Made by a program: the position numbers and the translations under genes
In this document: in pieces, positions 26,696 to 35,145 of the stretch
How the letters are laid out: each line of letters starts with the position of its first letter
Position numbering within the stretch: position 1 is the first letter of the stretch
DNA from: Croceimicrobium sp965279135
Lineage (GTDB): Bacteria; Bacteroidota; Bacteroidia; Flavobacteriales; Schleiferiaceae
DNA length: 64,000 nt
Direction of reading: 5' to 3'
NCBI GenBank assembly: GCA_965279135.1
Contig: OZ257133.1
Location: forward strand, 2,604,001-2,668,000
Notes under the pieces: model-generated
Told to the model about the DNA's origin: nothing
Seen by the model: only the letters and a program-made list of their open reading frames with translations
Database searches by the model: none

Positions 26696-27532
26696 TTAGA
26701 GGGATAATGATTCAATCAATTTAGCACATCCTCCTTCCTCTAGGAAAGCTGAGTGTTCCTGAGCATTTTCAAATCGCTTCCCGCAAATTGCTTCGCAGCG
26801 TAAATCCTGTCCAAAGCGCTCTTTGAACAAATCGATTTGCTCACTGAGTTCTTTAAAGCGAAACATCGGAACCTGTTTGTCTGGCTTATCTCTCATCCAA
26901 TCTAAAGTGAGTTTCCAAACTAACACTGCCAAAACACCACAGCCTTTCCCGCTTAAACCTAAGCCCCCTGCAAAACCTGCTACCATAACCGATTCTTCAT
27001 CGGTGCAGCCTAAATTTTTAGCCGCCATGGAGGCACAGTTTAGGGAAGGTGGTTTTTGGAGCTTTGACTCCGATAATCCATGCTCTGCCACTTCAATGGC
27101 TTTTGGTGCCCAATCTTCGGCCATACGAAAGCATTTGCTGTTATCCATACCCTGAATAAGAGTCTGAAGCATAAACTTGAGCAGACCACTAAATCTATTC
27201 ATGCGCACTCCTGTTATCTCCCGGCATTCAATAGTGTGTTCCTGATCCTCAAAGCTCTTTACTAATTCCTGGGATGCTGTCAGTGCCATCGCACGAGCTT
27301 CATCCAGATTTTCAGATCGACGGAAAGCCTCTGCACCAGTGGCCAGACTCGCTCCCCAAAGCATTCCGCATTGATGGCCCTCCCTAAAAATACCTCCCGC
27401 AAGAGTGTCTAAGGCCTTCTCATGCAAGGGATCTTGATGTTGATAAGCACGATTAATTAAAAAAGCAAAAGTTTGAGAACATGTTCCGCATTTACGGAAT
27501 AAGGCTTTCGCATCGTTTCCGGTACTTTCCAT
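26696..27532 (-). CDS. C_GCAxxG_C_C family redox-type protein with two copies of the motif
   Basis: The 278-residue soluble protein matches the putative redox-active C_GCAxxG_C_C family (PF09719), and the pattern occurs twice. Copy 1 has CSQTFAFLINRAYQ near residue 17 and GGIFREGHQCGMLWGASLATG. Copy 2 has NCASMAAKNLGC near residue 165 and AGGLGLSGKGCGVLAVLVW. A cysteine-rich tail (RCEAICGKRF to EEGGCAKLI) closes the protein. Ordinary members have one domain of about 150 residues, so this is a duplicated, longer form. The cysteines could bind metal or take part in thiol redox chemistry; the biochemical role of the family is not well established. It has no signal peptide and stands alone. Confidence 0.75.
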   Translation of the reverse strand: MESTGNDAKALFRKCGTCSQTFAFLINRAYQHQDPLHEKALDTLAGGIFREGHQCGMLWGASLATGAEAFRRSENLDEARAMALTASQELVKSFEDQEHTIECREITGVRMNRFSGLLKFMLQTLIQGMDNSKCFRMAEDWAPKAIEVAEHGLSESKLQKPPSLNCASMAAKNLGCTDEESVMVAGFAGGLGLSGKGCGVLAVLVWKLTLDWMRDKPDKQVPMFRFKELSEQIDLFKERFGQDLRCEAICGKRFENAQEHSAFLEEGGCAKLIESLSL

Positions 27533-27607
27533 GGCAAAGATTTGATCTACTAAATATAGTGAAAAGCCTTCTTAATCAGAAACTTATATTGCTATTTACA
27601 CTTATTC

Positions 27608-28279
27608 TTACTCTGCATTTCCCCGAATAAATTGATCAATCTCCTCTGGGGACCAATACAGATCTCCCCTGCCGTCATTAATGTGAGTCTCATGCACCTG
27701 CAAACTCCATGCTTTTAACTGATGAGGCAATCCTCGCTCCATTGTTCTAAGGTCTGTATCTCGCTCCATACTAATTCGGAAAGCTTTAAACCAGTATGCA
27801 ATCCCAGCACCAATCAATTCCAAGGTATTCCGTTCTTCATACCAGCTAATGTGGGCTAATTCATGAGCCATCACCCCAATCTGTGCGTTGTAGCTTAAAT
27901 TCTGGAACTGAGTCGCTTCCAATCCCGGCCTTACCGAAGTACTAATATTTATCAAATAGACCCGATTCTTTCTTTTACCGAATAAGGTTCCGTTCATTGG
28001 CATCGCGCTGTGCGCCACTGCCTGAGTGCCTTTAAGAAAATGGATTCTCACATCCTTCAATTCCGGATAATGTGCTAAAGCGATAAGGATTGGAAGTTCC
28101 ATATCCCGTGGATATACTTTAGCCTGACCATATGCTTCTCGAAGTTCAAATAGGTAAGTAGAATCCTGATCGAGCTTATAAAATTCCTGGGATTGCTCAT
28201 AGTATTGTAAATCCTGGGCACGAAGGGAGAGACTAGCTGCTAAGAGTGTAAAAAGAAAGGCGGCGTACTTGCTTTTCAT
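27608..28279 (-). CDS. Secreted zinc-metalloprotease-like protein (HELAH motif)
   Basis: The 223-residue protein has a signal peptide (MKSKYAAFLFTLLAASLSLRAQ) and the zinc motif MAHELAHISWYEE (H-E-x-x-H). About 30 residues later is ISMERDTDLRTME, in which E-x-x-x-D resembles the third zinc ligand region of M48-type gluzincins. The hydrophobic stretch between them (IGAGIAYWFKAF) also fits that family. It would act outside the cytoplasm. The protein is shorter than typical M48 proteases, so it may be a minimal form. It stands alone, divergent from the membrane protein genes at 28366. Confidence 0.7.
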   Translation of the reverse strand: MKSKYAAFLFTLLAASLSLRAQDLQYYEQSQEFYKLDQDSTYLFELREAYGQAKVYPRDMELPILIALAHYPELKDVRIHFLKGTQAVAHSAMPMNGTLFGKRKNRVYLINISTSVRPGLEATQFQNLSYNAQIGVMAHELAHISWYEERNTLELIGAGIAYWFKAFRISMERDTDLRTMERGLPHQLKAWSLQVHETHINDGRGDLYWSPEEIDQFIRGNAE

Positions 28280-28365
28280 CTGAATTGGGGATTTTCTCCA
28301 GTCATATTTTTTAGAAAGATATTGATTCCAAGCCTCTATGTACTATTGAGAAGATTAGTAGTTTA

Positions 28366-28920
28366 GTGCTGATGCAGTCGAAGTTTAAAATCTTATACCG
28401 CATTGGCCTGGCAATCGAGGTTTTTATACTCGGGATTAGTTATTTATTGGCCGATAATTGGGGAGAAACTTTTCGCCTTGCGGCGCGCTATTCTGGTCGC
28501 TTCTCGGCATTGGTTTTTATCGCCTGTAGCTATCTATTCATCACCACCAAAGCAAAGCAACGGGATAAATGGTTTACCAGTTTCATTAAGCTATTCGCAC
28601 TTTTACACATAATCCATTTTGCTTTTCTAGCTGCCAATGTTTACCTGAATGACCTCCCAATTGTGCCAATTCGATTAGTGGGAGGAGCCCTTGCTTATGT
28701 TCTCATTCTCATTGCTCCTTTCCGTTTTTCTTCCTGGCCCGTTTGGTTGCAATACAGTTTCTTTTTTTATGTGAATATAGTTATGTTCTTGACCTACCTC
28801 TCTCGGGTACAAGGGAATTTCCCAGGAGCAGGCTCCTCCTGGAACCACTATTTCGGTATTAGCTTCTCTATTCTCATTTTTCTGGGCTTGATTCATAAAT
28901 TATCACGAAGGCGTAAATGA
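28366..28920 (+). CDS. Membrane protein of unknown function
   Basis: The 184-residue protein has five or six hydrophobic segments and ends with a short basic tail, HKLSRRRK. The frame opens with GTG at 28366, but the ATG at 28372 (MQSKFKILYR) is at least as likely. There are no conserved catalytic residues that I can recognise. Its TGA stop overlaps the ATG of the next gene (ATGA), so the two are translationally coupled and probably work together, perhaps in modifying a membrane lipid or glycan. The function is unknown. Confidence 0.7.
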   Translation: MLMQSKFKILYRIGLAIEVFILGISYLLADNWGETFRLAARYSGRFSALVFIACSYLFITTKAKQRDKWFTSFIKLFALLHIIHFAFLAANVYLNDLPIVPIRLVGGALAYVLILIAPFRFSSWPVWLQYSFFFYVNIVMFLTYLSRVQGNFPGAGSSWNHYFGISFSILIFLGLIHKLSRRRK

Positions 28921-29984
28921 AGCAAAAGATTGTTGGGATCAATGTGGCCCGGGCCATTGCCATTATTGGCATGATCATCGTCAACTTTAAAATTGTCTTA
29001 GGGGATCAAGGTCCGAAGTGGTTGCAAAACGTTGCGGATGTTTTCACCGGAAAAGCGTCAGCAACCTTTGTAGTCCTAGCTGGATTAGGCATGTCCTTAA
29101 TGGCAAAGTCTGCCATGGAAAATCCTGAATTGCGTAATAAAGTGCGTTGGAAGATTCTTAAACGCGCTTTGATTCTCTTTCTCGTCGGTCTGTCTTATTA
29201 CTTCATTTGGCCGGCCGATATCCTGCACTACTATGGAGTTTATATGTTGTTAGGACTCGTATTACTTTTCCTACCTGGACGTTTTAGTTTCCAACTAGCC
29301 CTCCTGCTAATAGTCATTTTCCCAATCTTGCTTTTCTACTTTAACTATGAAAAAGGTTGGGATTGGGACAATCTCGAATACCTGGATTTTTGGACTATTG
29401 AAGGGTTTTTCAGAAACCTCTTCTTCAACGGTTTTCACCCATTTATTCCCTGGGCGGCATTTCTCCTTGTCGGTATCTGGTTAGGTAAGCAGGACCTTTA
29501 TGATGAAACCTTCATTATCGCTATTCTTCAAAGAGGCTTGGCCCTTTTTGTTACCATTCAGGTATTATCGCCCTTCGCTGTGAAACAAGCAATTTCAGTT
29601 TTAGGATTCAGTCCTGAAAGTGCGGAGCTCCTTTTTGGTACTGCTTCTATGCCTCCCAATCCGATGTACATGTTGAATGGAATCGGAATCGCTCTCACTA
29701 TAATTAGTTTGAGCATCCTTTGGGCCTGGAATCAGAAAGACTCTAAACTGATCTTAGCCTTAGATCGAACCGGCCGAATGGCTCTTACTTTTTATGTTCT
29801 TCATGTGGTCGTTGGCATGAGCCTCCCCTTATTCTTTTTCGATCTTGAATATGGCGAATTCCCGATTTACTTTTCCTTAATCTATGCCTTAAGCTTTAGT
29901 CTAATCTGTATCCTAATTGCAAACCGGTACCTCACCAAATGGAAGCAGGGGCCCCTTGAATGGGTTTTTAGAAACCTAAGTTAA
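28917..29984 (+). CDS. DUF418/DUF1624-like membrane acyltransferase
   Basis: The 355-residue protein has about ten hydrophobic segments. The N-terminus KIVGINVARAIAIIGMIIVNF and the following GKASATFVVLAGLGMSLM are characteristic of the DUF418 / heparan-alpha-glucosaminide acetyltransferase-like group, in which membrane enzymes transfer acyl groups across the bilayer. PADILHYYGVYMLLG and the later NGFHPFIPWAAFLLVGIWLG are further family-like segments. It is coupled to the small membrane protein upstream by a four-base overlap. The acceptor is not known; surface sugars are the usual kind of target in the superfamily. Confidence 0.75.
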   Translation: MKQKIVGINVARAIAIIGMIIVNFKIVLGDQGPKWLQNVADVFTGKASATFVVLAGLGMSLMAKSAMENPELRNKVRWKILKRALILFLVGLSYYFIWPADILHYYGVYMLLGLVLLFLPGRFSFQLALLLIVIFPILLFYFNYEKGWDWDNLEYLDFWTIEGFFRNLFFNGFHPFIPWAAFLLVGIWLGKQDLYDETFIIAILQRGLALFVTIQVLSPFAVKQAISVLGFSPESAELLFGTASMPPNPMYMLNGIGIALTIISLSILWAWNQKDSKLILALDRTGRMALTFYVLHVVVGMSLPLFFFDLEYGEFPIYFSLIYALSFSLICILIANRYLTKWKQGPLEWVFRNLS

Positions 29985-30126
29985 GCGCCCGATTCTCAGA
30001 TGGAATTTGATCTTAAGGATTTAGGGAATGATTTACCTAGGTAAGCCATTTTAGGATTAGCACATTTGGCATAATCAAAGCCGATTATCATAGTCTCCAT
30101 TCGCATCGCTTTTTACGAGTTTAATG

Positions 30127-30951
30127 CTAATGCTTCATAGCTATGGAAACATTGCTGCTTATATCCCTGAATACTTCTTTGTCTGCAATCGAAAAGAGTA
30201 GAATCTCGGTGAGATATAGCTTCTCACTTCCAGCACCTGGATGAAGCTTCTTATTAACCTGCTTTATAACATCCATTAATAGTAGAAAGGCTTCTTCCTC
30301 CGGAATGAAAAGTTGTTTATCCCTGTCCTTGATATAATTTCTATCATCCAAAGATTTTAGAGAATCCGGTTTTAAAAGACTGTTGTATTTAAGTTTAATA
30401 AGCACTTCCATCTGATAGGATGCTAGCTTTGTGTTCCTACCGGGAGGGATTGGAAAGAAGATATCTGATGCATTCGTAAATAGCATGGCCCAGTTGAGCG
30501 AGTAGGCTAATCGAGAATCATAGGCGATAAATCTCTCAGGATACAAATAAGAAGCCACTTTGGAGGCGCTTGGAATTCGTTCAAAACCAGGTTTCTCACT
30601 GGCTAAGAAAGTATCTACTAAAGCAGGTACATTGGCTCTCTTGAATCCTCGGATCCCACCCCAATCAGCAATTATCCAATGACATAGATCGTAGAAGCTC
30701 TCCGCATCTTTGTCCTTATATTTATTAAGCACCGGCGGAACAACTTCTTTAATGAAAATCCCTTTTTCATAGGGTGTCTTTGAATTAGCTAAATGCAACT
30801 CTTCAGCGCTAAGTACACCAAGGGGTACCAATTTATCGATATTGACATCCCAGGTATAGGTTTCAGGCAAGGTATCTCGATAGGGAGCTAAGTAGGACAC
30901 GATCTTGTCTACATCTACAGATTGTACCATTTTACGTTCGGCTTTTTTCAA
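30127..30951 (-). CDS. Protein of unknown function, possibly OGG-fold/HhH-like
   Basis: The 274-residue soluble protein starts MKKAERKMVQ. It has IIADWGGIRGFKRAN followed by IPSASKVASYLYPERFIAYDSRLAYSLNWAM. The series W-G-G, then S-x-x-K-V-x-x-(F/Y)-x-x-P-x-x-(F/Y)-x-x-Y-D-S-R-x-A resembles bacterial proteins predicted to have an 8-oxoguanine glycosylase (OGG)-like helical fold, but the catalytic lysine and hairpin are not identifiable by eye. The rest is helical, with many lysines. It has no signal peptide or membrane segment. Its neighbours are a PNPOx-like protein on the same strand 136 bases upstream and non-coding sequence downstream. Treat the fold as a weak guess. Confidence 0.4.
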   Translation of the reverse strand: MKKAERKMVQSVDVDKIVSYLAPYRDTLPETYTWDVNIDKLVPLGVLSAEELHLANSKTPYEKGIFIKEVVPPVLNKYKDKDAESFYDLCHWIIADWGGIRGFKRANVPALVDTFLASEKPGFERIPSASKVASYLYPERFIAYDSRLAYSLNWAMLFTNASDIFFPIPPGRNTKLASYQMEVLIKLKYNSLLKPDSLKSLDDRNYIKDRDKQLFIPEEEAFLLLMDVIKQVNKKLHPGAGSEKLYLTEILLFSIADKEVFRDISSNVSIAMKH

Positions 30952-31087
30952 GGGTGACTTGATTCAGATAGGCGGTCTGTTTTGATTGAATCACAGTGAG
31001 CACTAGTGTAATCTATGAGGATAAGTTATTTCAATTTGTAGGAATACGTTTCCCGGCTTTAATGTTTTGAAAACCTTGAATTTCACA

Positions 31088-32017
31088 TTATGGGTTAAAA
31101 GAGGAGAATTCAACTAACCGCCAAGTATAAGGCAATACATTCTTTAACAAGTGATACTGTTTGATCCTAAAATACCAATAGCGGCCAGTTCCTCCTGTTG
31201 GATGTTCGTCTTCCTTGCCAAACTCGTCAAAACTTAACTCCGCTTCGCCTTGTAATTGAAGGATTGACCTCGACTCATCATCCAAAAATAAGAGGCTTGC
31301 CTCGGGATACTCGTGTATGTTACCCAGGCTAATAAACATGTTGTTCCCCGAATAGTCAGGAATTCTTAGTGTATCGTCTTTAATGAACTTTACGAAACCT
31401 GAATTTCCACCTCTATGGGAAGTATCCAACGATTTATTCTTACCCGCCGTACCCAGGTAGAACGTATCCGAATTCTCGATAATGTCTTTAAGCCTAGCTG
31501 GTAAAATACTCAACCCCTTTTCAATGCCCACCTCACTGATGGTTAGAGAATGTGAGTTTTCCAAAGTCCTTAATTGTATATACTTGGGGCAATTGACGAA
31601 GGATTGCTCTATCTCCAAATGCAAACCATCTTCACGGCTATATAGGCTCCCATTTAATCGTTGCCTTCGCCTCGTAGTGAGATCAATAAATAGTATACCT
31701 ACGGATGGATTGTTTACAATATTACTGTGTAAGATATCATCGCTGAACCGGTGGAATTTGTCTTGACTAAAAAACAGTTTATTCGGAGTGATAACTCTTG
31801 CAAATCCTGGTTGCTTGCCAGCCAGCATGGAGGTCCAGACGCTTCCTTCTCCGTCCATACTCGAAATAAAACAGAAAAGCTGTGTTTCAATAAAATCCTG
31901 TGCGAATCCGTCCGCTGAATTTTTAATTATTCTGGATACCCTAGAAGCATCTTCTACAACATCCGCTCTTTCTTGAACATAAAGCTCGCCATTCGAATAT
32001 TGATACTTATCTGCCAT
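31088..32017 (-). CDS. Pyridoxamine 5'-phosphate oxidase-like flavoprotein with two split-barrel domains
   Basis: About 309 residues from MADKYQYSNG; a 17-codon extension upstream is possible in frame but looks unlike coding sequence for the family. Two FMN-binding split-barrel (PNPOx-like) segments are visible: residues about 40-140, with LFCFISSMDGEGSVWTSML, and about 195-300, with TFYLGTAGKNKSLDTSHRGG and LRIPDYSGNNMFISLGNI. The second is the typical text of PNPOx-like proteins (D-x-S-H-R-G-G and I-P-D-x-x-G-N). These proteins bind flavin or F420 and reduce small molecules; the substrate is unknown. It is divergent from the membrane protein/NTPase pair at 32087-33618. Confidence 0.78.
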   Translation of the reverse strand: MADKYQYSNGELYVQERADVVEDASRVSRIIKNSADGFAQDFIETQLFCFISSMDGEGSVWTSMLAGKQPGFARVITPNKLFFSQDKFHRFSDDILHSNIVNNPSVGILFIDLTTRRRQRLNGSLYSREDGLHLEIEQSFVNCPKYIQLRTLENSHSLTISEVGIEKGLSILPARLKDIIENSDTFYLGTAGKNKSLDTSHRGGNSGFVKFIKDDTLRIPDYSGNNMFISLGNIHEYPEASLLFLDDESRSILQLQGEAELSFDEFGKEDEHPTGGTGRYWYFRIKQYHLLKNVLPYTWRLVEFSSFNP

Positions 32018-32029
32018 AAAATATATTTG
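32000..32029 (+). promoter_or_regulatory. Consensus promoter for the membrane protein - NTPase pair
   Basis: TTG at 32000-32002 is followed after 19 bases by TATATTTG at 32022-32029, an exact TAnnTTTG. Spacing and elements equal those at the sdhC promoter in this window. The transcript would start near 32034, giving a leader of about 53 bases before the ATG at 32087. The -33 element lies within the first codons of the divergent flavoprotein gene. Confidence 0.6.
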
Positions 32030-32086
32030 GATAAATTTCGGGAAATAAATGGAAAACGACTTCTTCATAGGTCATTGATTTCTTGA

Positions 32087-33118
32087 ATGAAAACACAGAC
32101 CAATTCTGGAACAAACGGGGTAGTAATAGAACGTCTGACCGCCTTATGGGCACTAAACGAGTGCGGCCTCGGAGGTTTCATGCATGCATTTAACTCCCCA
32201 TTTACTGGAATAATAGTAGGAGGAATTTCTGTCCTTCTTGTTAGTTTGATCGCGCTGCACTCCGAAAAAGCCTGGCCTATAATCTTAAAATCGCTTGGCC
32301 TGGTATTACTTGTTAAAGCAACTGTTAGTCCTCACTCACCAATCCCTGCATATTTTGCAGTCTCCTTTCAAGCATTACTCGGAGCATTGATGTATTCTAT
32401 TTTTTCCGTCAACCTTTTCTCGGTAGTTCTAGTGTCAATGGTCACATTTTTAGAGTCCGCATTACAGAAACTACTTACGCTTACTATTGTGTATGGACAA
32501 TCCTTGTGGAATTCGCTTGATGCATACGGCAAATGGGTAGTAGCAAAGTTTCCTTCTATTCCTTTTGACATCTCTTCTACCACCGTTATTTACCTCTACG
32601 TTGGAACCTATGGCTTGGCAGGATTCCTATTAGGTCTTTTCATTTTTAACGTAATTAGGCGCATTAAGGACTACCATCCAACTTCACGTTTCGGAGAAAT
32701 TGTTGGTGAATTGGATGAATTTCAGTCGGGGAAAGGGCAGAAAGGTAGACTTAAGAAAACCCTATATCTGTGGCTATTGACAATCATTATAATTCTAATC
32801 CCACTGTGGTTCACAGACATGTATAACTACGAAATTCAGAAAGGATTATACATTGTTATAAGAAGCTTTATCATCATTATGCTTTGGTACACCGTTATCG
32901 GTCCATTTGCATTAAAAATCATAAACCGCTATATCTTAAAGCAAAAAAGTGCCTTTCAAAAAGACCTGGAGCAGACATTGATTTCATTCCCTTACTTAAG
33001 ACAATTGATACGTATAGCTTGGTCAGAAAGCAAGAGCTTTCGAGGTTATCACAAACTGCTCAATTTTGCGGTAAGCAGCATTGTGTATTGTATCAACTTT
33101 AGAATTCCTCGGTCTTGA
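32087..33118 (+). CDS. Multi-pass membrane protein paired with a THEP1-type NTPase
   Basis: The 343-residue protein has about six hydrophobic segments in its N-terminal part, then a hydrophilic linker (residues about 195-225), then two or three more near the C-terminus. Early residues TALWALNECGLGGFMHAF and SPFTGIIVGG are glycine-rich and probably line a membrane cavity. The first half has the layout of a substrate-binding (S-component-like) transporter subunit, but I see no motif that proves it. Its stop overlaps the NTPase start by four bases, so the two products are made together and may form a complex. No substrate can be named. Confidence 0.65.
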   Translation: MKTQTNSGTNGVVIERLTALWALNECGLGGFMHAFNSPFTGIIVGGISVLLVSLIALHSEKAWPIILKSLGLVLLVKATVSPHSPIPAYFAVSFQALLGALMYSIFSVNLFSVVLVSMVTFLESALQKLLTLTIVYGQSLWNSLDAYGKWVVAKFPSIPFDISSTTVIYLYVGTYGLAGFLLGLFIFNVIRRIKDYHPTSRFGEIVGELDEFQSGKGQKGRLKKTLYLWLLTIIIILIPLWFTDMYNYEIQKGLYIVIRSFIIIMLWYTVIGPFALKIINRYILKQKSAFQKDLEQTLISFPYLRQLIRIAWSESKSFRGYHKLLNFAVSSIVYCINFRIPRS

Positions 33119-33618
33119 TTTTCATTCTAACAGGTGATATAGGCATCGGTAAGACAAGTGCTTTAATGCGTTGGAAAAGTGCCAGAAAAGACGTTTATGG
33201 AATTCTGACACCAAAGAGTAGCAATTGCACTAGATATTTTCTCGATATAGAAAATGATGAGGCTTTCGATATGGAAGCACAAGAGAATGATACTGGAACT
33301 GTTGAAGTAGGTCGCTATATATTTTCGAAGTCGGCATTTATAAAAGCTAATGCTATAATCGTCAACTGTTTGAAGCATCAAAAAAATGGTTACCTAATAA
33401 TTGACGAACTCGGAAAGCTAGAATTGAGGCAGTTAGGATTTCATAAAGCGGCTATTCAAGCCATTCACAATCTAAGCCATAATCAAAATTCTCATGTAAT
33501 ACTAGTGGTAAGGACAAGTCTATTAAATGCCATAATTGAGCATTATGGAATAGAAAACTATACAGTCATGAACAAGATAAATCTTGCGCAAATGCTTGAG
33601 CGTGCCAAAAGAAAATAG
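33115..33618 (+). CDS. THEP1-like P-loop NTPase
   Basis: The 167-residue protein has Walker A LTGDIGIGKTSALMRW at the very N-terminus and LIIDELGKLELRQLGF, the Walker B-type segment with D-E-x-G-K-x-E that is diagnostic of NTPase_1/THEP1 (PF03266). Its size is normal for the family. THEP1 proteins hydrolyse various nucleoside triphosphates in vitro, and their cellular roles are mostly unknown. It overlaps the membrane protein gene by four bases. A small soluble NTPase joined to a membrane protein suggests an energised transport or sensing unit. The text is AT-rich compared with its surroundings by eye. Confidence 0.82.
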   Translation: MIFILTGDIGIGKTSALMRWKSARKDVYGILTPKSSNCTRYFLDIENDEAFDMEAQENDTGTVEVGRYIFSKSAFIKANAIIVNCLKHQKNGYLIIDELGKLELRQLGFHKAAIQAIHNLSHNQNSHVILVVRTSLLNAIIEHYGIENYTVMNKINLAQMLERAKRK

Positions 33619-33815
33619 GGAAGCTGATATAACTTTCACAGGACAGTAGCGCTTAGGATACTATCTCAATAAAACCTTCTTTGAGTGTACCGAAGAAAAT
33701 CAGCTTTGGTTTTTCGAAGTCGGAACCGGGAGATTTTTAGCTTAGGTGATCTTAGAGAATCTAAGGATAGTATTATTCTGGAATTCATCAAATTAGTAAT
33801 AGAAAACAAGCAGTA

Positions 33816-34442
33816 ATGAAACACGAATGGCGTAAAAAAGAGAAAGACTGGTATCAGCCTAAAACCAAACCAGAGTACAGAGAAATACCAGGCTTTAGAT
33901 TCTTCATAATCGATGGGGCAGGAAACCCCAATTCTGATCCTTTTGCGGAGGCAGTTGGAGTATTGTACAGCCTCGCTTATGCCGTGAGAATGAGTCCTAA
34001 AAAAGACCGCGCTCCGCAAGGTTATCATGATTATACGGTGTATCCGCTAGAGGGTATTTGGGATTTAAGCCTCGAAGGACGAAAAAAATACGATGGAACT
34101 TTTAGCAAAGATGATTTGGTTTACCGCTTAATGATTCGTCAACCAGATTTCGTGGATGAAGCATATGCCTTACAGGTAATCGAGTGGCTCAAAAAAGAGA
34201 AACCTCACCCTCTATTAGGGGAAGTGAAGTTTGAGGAAATTGTGGATGGGCCGAGCATTCAGATGTTACATCTTGGTCCCTATGACGATGAGCCCGCTAG
34301 CTTTAAAACAATGGAAGCTTATGCGGCTGAAATTGGAAAAACCAGGAAGAGCAAAACCCACCGAGAAATATACCTAAGTGATGCTCGAAAAACGGAGCCC
34401 TCAAAGCTAAAGACGGTGCTGCGCTTCCTGGTAAATGATTAA
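33816..34442 (+). CDS. GyrI-like small-molecule-binding domain protein
   Basis: The 208-residue protein consists of a single GyrI-like (PF06445) domain: PEYREIPGFRFFIIDGAGNPN at the start, FAEAVGVLYSLAYAVRM, and IQMLHLGPYDDEPASFKTME with the family's L-x-x-G-P-Y-x-x-E motif. Such domains bind small or aromatic compounds, and stand-alone forms (including SmbP/Cass2-like proteins) are found in many Bacteroidota. There is no DNA-binding domain, so it is not an AraC-type regulator. The upstream 197 bases hold no recognisable promoter. It is convergent with, and overlaps by four bases, the next gene. Confidence 0.82.
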   Translation: MKHEWRKKEKDWYQPKTKPEYREIPGFRFFIIDGAGNPNSDPFAEAVGVLYSLAYAVRMSPKKDRAPQGYHDYTVYPLEGIWDLSLEGRKKYDGTFSKDDLVYRLMIRQPDFVDEAYALQVIEWLKKEKPHPLLGEVKFEEIVDGPSIQMLHLGPYDDEPASFKTMEAYAAEIGKTRKSKTHREIYLSDARKTEPSKLKTVLRFLVND

Positions 34443-35095
34443 TTACAACGGCCAATAAGCTGGTACCTAAAGCCAAATTGCAGGCCTATGGAAAGTGGAA
34501 TTAGTGCTGATTCAATCAAGGGTTCATCAGGCCTTAAGGCGCTATTTATCGAACCCACTAATGGAACTCCCGCTTGAAGATTAACAAAGAGTTCGGTTGG
34601 AAGTACGGGTATTTCGCCATTCACCTTGCAACAAAACTCGCTATTTATAAGCAGGTCGTGTTGGATAGCGTACCACCTTGCAACTGATGCCACGCTAGCT
34701 CCGGTACTTGCATCAAAATCCCGGGATTCAATGATTCCTCCCAAAATTTGCCAACCGAGACCTGGAATCCATTTCCATCTTTCGTTAATACCAATTTTGT
34801 AGGAGAGAAGCATTTGCACTTGTTGAAGATCAATCCCAAAATCATTATCACTGGATACGAATAGCCTATGCAGATAAAGGGAACTTTCCAGCTCTTCCAC
34901 TCCCATCTTGAAACCAACGAAAACGGTTGGGTGTGCGAAATTTAGCTGGTCCGGAAGTGTAGCACCAAACACCTTAAAGTTATCCTGGGAGAAAGCCGTA
35001 AATCCTAATCCACTATGGTATTGAAGATGAAAATCGGATTGAGCACTACCGAAGAACAAACTCATACTGAGAAGAAGAGTATAGATATATCGCAT
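34439..35095 (-). CDS. Secreted protein, probable outer-membrane beta-barrel
   Basis: The 218-residue protein has a signal peptide (MRYIYTLLLSMSLFFGSAQS) and a mature part of alternating short amphipathic stretches ending in aromatic residues, for example LLSYKIGINERWKWIPGLGW and ISIGLQFGFRYQLIG-like text near the C-terminus, the pattern of an eight-strand outer-membrane barrel. The last strand (LSIGLQFGFRYQLI) fits a barrel sorting signal. The function is unknown. Its 3' end overlaps the convergent GyrI-like gene by four bases. Confidence 0.68.
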   Translation of the reverse strand: MRYIYTLLLSMSLFFGSAQSDFHLQYHSGLGFTAFSQDNFKVFGATLPDQLNFAHPTVFVGFKMGVEELESSLYLHRLFVSSDNDFGIDLQQVQMLLSYKIGINERWKWIPGLGWQILGGIIESRDFDASTGASVASVARWYAIQHDLLINSEFCCKVNGEIPVLPTELFVNLQAGVPLVGSINSALRPDEPLIESALIPLSIGLQFGFRYQLIGRCN

Positions 35096-35145
35096 GGTAT
35101 TGGTTTTCAGGTAAATGAAACGTTAACATCGCCAGCCTATTGCAT

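Noticed and set aside
27541..27565. FNR-like half-site TTGATCTACTAAAT upstream of the C_GCAxxG_C_C gene
   Set aside because: Only one half is intact and no -7 element lies at the required distance.
33666..34028. Minus-strand frame across the intergenic region and start of the GyrI-like gene
   Set aside because: Over half of it overlaps a supported gene on the other strand, and its product has no signal, motif or neighbour to support it.
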